Shown: in pieces, positions 6,522 to 9,096 of the stretch | How the letters are laid out: each line of letters opens with the position of its first letter | Numbering within the stretch: the stretch's first letter is position 1 | Source of the DNA: Rhodospirillales bacterium | GTDB taxonomy: Bacteria > Pseudomonadota > Alphaproteobacteria > JAREAF01 | Length of the DNA: 9,096 nt | NCBI GenBank assembly: GCA_029240475.1 | Contig: JAREAF010000086.1 | Span: 1 to 9,096, forward strand | Direction: 5' to 3' | Position numbers and translations under genes: made by a program | The notes under the pieces: model-generated | Seen by the model: the letters and a program-made list of their open reading frames with translations, nothing else | Database searches by the model: none | What the model was told of the DNA's origin: nothing

Positions 6522-6558
6522 CCGGCCCGCCGCCCCACGGGGGAAGACGGCGGGCCGG
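6522..6558 (-). terminator. GC-rich hairpin after the permease gene, likely intrinsic terminator
   Basis: CCGGCCCGCCG (6522-6532) and CGGCGGGCCGG (6548-6558) are exact reverse complements with a 15-nt loop that itself contains CCCC-AC-GGGG. Read on the minus strand it starts 7 nt after the permease TAG and is followed by TCCTTTCTCG, a modest T-rich tract. It should end or reduce permease transcription before the XRE-cupin gene. The same DNA is upstream of that gene and could also affect its promoter. Confidence 0.7.
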
Positions 6559-6565
6559 AGAGGAC

Positions 6566-8167
6566 CTAGCCGAAGATCCAGTAGGCGATCAGCGTGACGG
6601 CGAGGCCCGCCGCCAGCGTCAGGTAGGGCAGCGCGCCCGCCCGGCGCTCGCTCAGCCCCGAGGGGCCGACCCGAAGGTCCTCGAGCATCTGGGCCGGGAA
6701 ATGTCCCCGGTCCTGGACATAGTGGCGGAACAGGAAGACCGGGATGATCAGGGCGATGGCGATCACGCCCGCGAGCAAGGTGCCCTGCCCCCACACATTC
6801 GCGCCCGCTCCCAACAGGAAGGCGTTGACGAAGGAGAGGACGACGCCCACGCCCAGGAGCCAGGTCGGCGCCCGCCAGGGCCTCGGCACCTCCTTGCTGT
6901 CGATGCGGTGCAGCCAGCCGGCGTTCAGGTTGAGGAAGTTGAACACCAGGTAGCAGACGTTCGACACGGCGAGGACGAACACATAGTCCGACATCAGCAG
7001 CAGCAGGAGATTGAAGCTGAGATCGGTCCACATCGCCCGCGTCGGCGCGCCGTTCTGGTTGACGTGCGAGAGATAGCGCGGCAGCCAGCCGTCGACGGAG
7101 CCCTGGTAGAGCGTGCGCGAGGAACCGGCCATCGCCGTCATGATGGCGAGCATCAGCGCCAGCAGCATCATCAGCACGAGCAGGCCGAACACGAACGAGC
7201 CGCCGCCCACCATGCTGGCCATCGCCGCCGCCACGCCGGTTCCGTCATAGATCCCGGGGTCGAGCATCCCGGCGAGGCCGAGAGCGCCCTGGAAGGTGAA
7301 GGGCACCAGCGTGTAGACGACGATGCAGAGCAGGCCGGAATAGAGGATCGCCTTGTAGGTGTCGGTCGCCGGATTGCGGAACTCGCTCGTGTAACAGATC
7401 GCGGTCTCGAAGGCGTAAGCCGACCAGGCGGCGATGAAGAGCCCGCCGAGGAACAATGTCCAGCCGGGCTTGTCCCAGGCCGCGGTCGCCGCATCGAGGC
7501 CCGGCGTGAATGGCGAGAAGCTCTCGCGCACGACGTCGCCGGTGATCAGCGGGACCACGCCGATGATCAAGAGCGGCACGATGACGGCGATGCCGACGAT
7601 CGTCTGCACCCGTGCGGTGCCCAGGATGCCGCGATGCTGGATCGCAAAGGAGATCAGCATCAGGACTGCGCCGATGAAGAAGGTGGCGTTCAGCCTCAGC
7701 GCGAGCCCCTCCTTCAGGAAACCGAGGTCGAGCAGCCGCACTTCGAAGGTGCGGATCGCCGCCTCCGGCGCGAAGAGCGCGTTGAGGATGTAGCCCGCGG
7801 CGATCCCGCAGCCGATCGCCAGAACCGGGGTCCAGGCCAGCCAGTTGCACCAGACGGAAAGCGGCGCGATCAGCTTCGAGTAGCGCACCCACGCCGCCGC
7901 GCCATAGATGGAGGCGCCGCCCGACTTGTTCGGGAACAGGCCGGCGATCTCGGCATAGGTGAAGGCCTGCAGGAACCCGAAGGTGACGGAGATCGCCCAG
8001 ACCAGCCAGGAGGGCGAGCCGACCGTGGCGGCGATGCCGCCGATCGAGAAGAGAACGAGCGCCGGAACGCCGCTCGCCACCCAGAACGCGTCTTTCCAGC
8101 CGATGGCCCGGTGCAGCCCTTGGCTCTGCGGCGTGCCGCCGGCCTCCTGGACCGTGATGGTGGTCAT
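6566..8167 (-). CDS. APC superfamily amino acid/amine permease
   Basis: 533 residues from ATG 8167, chosen because GGGAGGG (8178-8184) lies 10 nt upstream; an in-frame ATG at 8218 (550 residues) has no such site. It is an inner-membrane secondary transporter with about 12 hydrophobic helices plus a last one at the extreme C-terminus (LPYLTLAAGLAVTLIAYWIF). APC signatures are clear: an early glycine-rich helix (ALVLFSIGGIAATVG), the TM2-TM3 block with EIAGLFPNKSGGASIYG, and the TM6 block AWSAYAFETAICYTSEFRNP. A long periplasmic or cytoplasmic loop follows the fourth helix (about residues 130-150). The substrate cannot be read; an amino acid, diamine or other amine is likely from the superfamily and the nearby nitrogen genes. 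The XRE-cupin gene immediately downstream is its probable regulator. Confidence 0.92.
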   Translation of the reverse strand: MTTITVQEAGGTPQSQGLHRAIGWKDAFWVASGVPALVLFSIGGIAATVGSPSWLVWAISVTFGFLQAFTYAEIAGLFPNKSGGASIYGAAAWVRYSKLIAPLSVWCNWLAWTPVLAIGCGIAAGYILNALFAPEAAIRTFEVRLLDLGFLKEGLALRLNATFFIGAVLMLISFAIQHRGILGTARVQTIVGIAVIVPLLIIGVVPLITGDVVRESFSPFTPGLDAATAAWDKPGWTLFLGGLFIAAWSAYAFETAICYTSEFRNPATDTYKAILYSGLLCIVVYTLVPFTFQGALGLAGMLDPGIYDGTGVAAAMASMVGGGSFVFGLLVLMMLLALMLAIMTAMAGSSRTLYQGSVDGWLPRYLSHVNQNGAPTRAMWTDLSFNLLLLLMSDYVFVLAVSNVCYLVFNFLNLNAGWLHRIDSKEVPRPWRAPTWLLGVGVVLSFVNAFLLGAGANVWGQGTLLAGVIAIALIIPVFLFRHYVQDRGHFPAQMLEDLRVGPSGLSERRAGALPYLTLAAGLAVTLIAYWIFG

Positions 8168-8223
8168 TGGACGTGAGCCCTCCCTAGCGGTGACGATGTC
8201 AGCCTCGTGCGACTTCATCAGCG

Positions 8224-8242
8224 CGGGGCGTTGGCCGCCCCG
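8224..8242 (-). terminator. Short GC hairpin after the small membrane protein gene
   Basis: CGGGGCG (8224-8230) and CGCCCCG (8236-8242) pair with a 5-nt loop. On the minus strand it follows the small gene's stop by 9 nt but has no T run, so it may only stabilise the message or weakly attenuate read-through into the permease. Weak call. Confidence 0.35.
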
Positions 8243-8251
8243 GGTTCGCCG

Positions 8252-8527
8252 TCAACTCGGCGTGTTGGCCGGGACCGCGCCGCGGCGGTAATGCTCCTCG
8301 CGGACGCGCGCCCAGCGATAGGCGTCGAGCATGGCCATGGCGTGGACGAAGATCCCGCCCGCGTAACGGCCGAGGAAGGAGTGCTCCGGGGTGGTCAGGT
8401 GGTAGGTCACCCAGCCGAGCAGCAGGGTGAAGAAGGCGATCATGGCGCCCCGTTGCGGCTGGTGATTGAGCACCTGCCCCATGCCGGGGAGCAGGGCGGC
8501 GATCAACAGAACGAGGCGGGCGTTCAT
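8252..8527 (-). CDS. Small inner-membrane protein, TM2-like PGxGQ family
   Basis: 91 residues from ATG 8527, with GGAGGG (8538-8543) 10 nt upstream. The same frame is open further upstream, but that part overlaps the next gene and lacks membrane character. Two to three helices are visible: ARLVLLIAALLPGMGQVL (3-20), AMIAFFTLLLGWVTYHL (28-44) and GGIFVHAMAMLDAYRWA (57-73), followed by a basic tail. PGMGQ-x2-N followed by RGAMIAFF resembles the short TM2/DUF-type proteins with a PG-x-GQ-x-Y-N-G hairpin. Their function is unknown. It starts 40 bp after the upstream protein's stop, so the two are probably cotranscribed. 84 bp separate it from the permease. Confidence 0.78.
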   Translation of the reverse strand: MNARLVLLIAALLPGMGQVLNHQPQRGAMIAFFTLLLGWVTYHLTTPEHSFLGRYAGGIFVHAMAMLDAYRWARVREEHYRRGAVPANTPS

Positions 8528-8567
8528 GGGCTTGCGGCCCTCCGCCGGCATCGGCGCCTGGCGCGGC

Positions 8568-9092
8568 TCAGGCCACGGCACGGCGGCGGTCCGCTGCGTC
8601 GGCTGTGTCGCCGAGGAGATCGGCATGGAGCGCCACCGCCCGGTCGAGGAGCGCGCGCACGAGATCGGGATCGACCTGCCCGATGGTGAACTGGATCTCG
8701 CGAAAGACGGCGAACTGCGCGCGCTTGGCCTGGTCCACCTGGTAGACCAGGCGCACGCCCTTGGGCGCGACCACCAGCTCCTTCGCTTTCTCGTCGTCGA
8801 AGAAGCCGCGGTGGCGGTCCAACAGCTCTTGAGGCGGCAGGGCCTCGGGCCGGTCGGTCCGCAGCATCGCATGCTCCGGCCAATCGGCCGGCAGCGGCAG
8901 CCGGTGCTCCAGCGCCGATGACGGCGAGAAGAATTCGATCCCGTGCGGCCGCACCAGGAAGTCGTAGGTCCCGGCGTAGGGCATCCGGTCCTTCACAGTG
9001 ACGAGGAGCCACAGCACCGGCAGCTTGCGCGGCACCACATGCTCGGCGATCAGCGCGAGCGAGATGTCCCGCCCCTCGTACCGCGCGGTCAC
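8568..9092 (-). CDS. Unrecognised soluble protein, start at or beyond window edge
   Basis: 174 residues if it begins at GTG 9092; the frame stays open to the window edge, so the true start may lie outside. I recognise no family. The protein is mixed alpha/beta without signal peptide or membrane segment. Visible features are a strand-rich N-terminal half (KLPVLWLLVTVKDRMPYAG, then DFLVRPHGIEFFSP), a middle part with LPPQELLDRHRGFFDD, a second strand region GVRLVYQVDQ and a C-terminal helix LVRALLDRAVALHADLLGD. Codon use and composition match the neighbours, and competing frames over this stretch have low-complexity Arg/Ala/Pro composition, so I judge this frame real. It precedes the small membrane protein by 40 bp. 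Confidence 0.68.
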   Translation of the reverse strand: MTARYEGRDISLALIAEHVVPRKLPVLWLLVTVKDRMPYAGTYDFLVRPHGIEFFSPSSALEHRLPLPADWPEHAMLRTDRPEALPPQELLDRHRGFFDDEKAKELVVAPKGVRLVYQVDQAKRAQFAVFREIQFTIGQVDPDLVRALLDRAVALHADLLGDTADAADRRRAVA

Positions 9093-9096
9093 GCTC

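Noticed and set aside
6410..8176. Long plus-strand open frame opposite the permease
   Set aside because: Antisense to a clear APC permease; the translation is a repetitive charged sequence without domain features.
8252..8872. 206-residue version of the small membrane protein
   Set aside because: The upstream 115 residues overlap the neighbouring gene in another frame and are Arg/Ser/Pro-rich; the ATG at 8527 with a ribosome site fits far better.
1..9096. CRISPR, tRNA, rRNA, insertion sequence or prophage
   Set aside because: No spaced repeats, cloverleaf-like sequence, transposase or phage-like frames were seen.

Overview
The window is about 9.1 kb of GC-rich DNA that looks like an alphaproteobacterial chromosome or large plasmid, probably Hyphomicrobiales/Rhizobiales. 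The evidence is the GC-rich codon use, the glxBCD arrangement familiar from rhizobia, and a REP-like intergenic element of a kind common in that order. The genus cannot be told from sequence alone. Nothing points to a phage, insertion sequence, CRISPR array, rRNA or tRNA. Coding density is high and most genes lie on the minus strand.

Layout, left to right. (1) Positions 1-4530, minus strand: a tight four-gene cluster, in transcription order a glutamine-synthetase-family ligase (4530-3055), glxB (3029-2094), glxC (2106-1261) and glxD (1245 to beyond base 1). GlxB, GlxC and GlxD are the glutaminase, GXGXG and FMN/Fe-S domains of glutamate synthase carried on separate genes. They belong to the same families as the N-methylglutamate synthase MgsABC of methylotrophs, and the ligase belongs to the GlnT/GmaS group. 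The ligase gene has an in-frame TGA at codon 126 (4153-4155), with perfect family sequence continuing in the same frame on both sides. (2) Positions 4531-4891: a divergent control region with 11-bp-phased ACCAG repeats, a shared GGTATAG motif, a 14-bp palindrome and a TTGACA box. (3) 4892-5641, plus strand: a GntR/FadR-type regulator, probably controlling the ligase-glx operon and itself. (4) 5642-5838: convergent 3' region with a perfect 14-bp inverted repeat and a REP-like hairpin whose arms can pair in alternative ways. (5) 6468-5839, minus: an XRE-cupin regulator. (6) 8167-6566, minus: an APC-superfamily permease, followed by a strong GC hairpin. (7) 8527-8252 and about 9092-8568, minus: a small TM2-like membrane protein and an unrecognised soluble protein.

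How they may fit together (inference): the permease takes up an amine or amino acid, the ligase gamma-glutamylates or assimilates it, and GlxBCD transfers nitrogen between glutamine/glutamate and a keto acid or amine. The GntR and XRE-cupin proteins respond to the substrate. If the TGA is real, the operon's first enzyme is broken, because the ExE metal-binding pair lies downstream of the stop.
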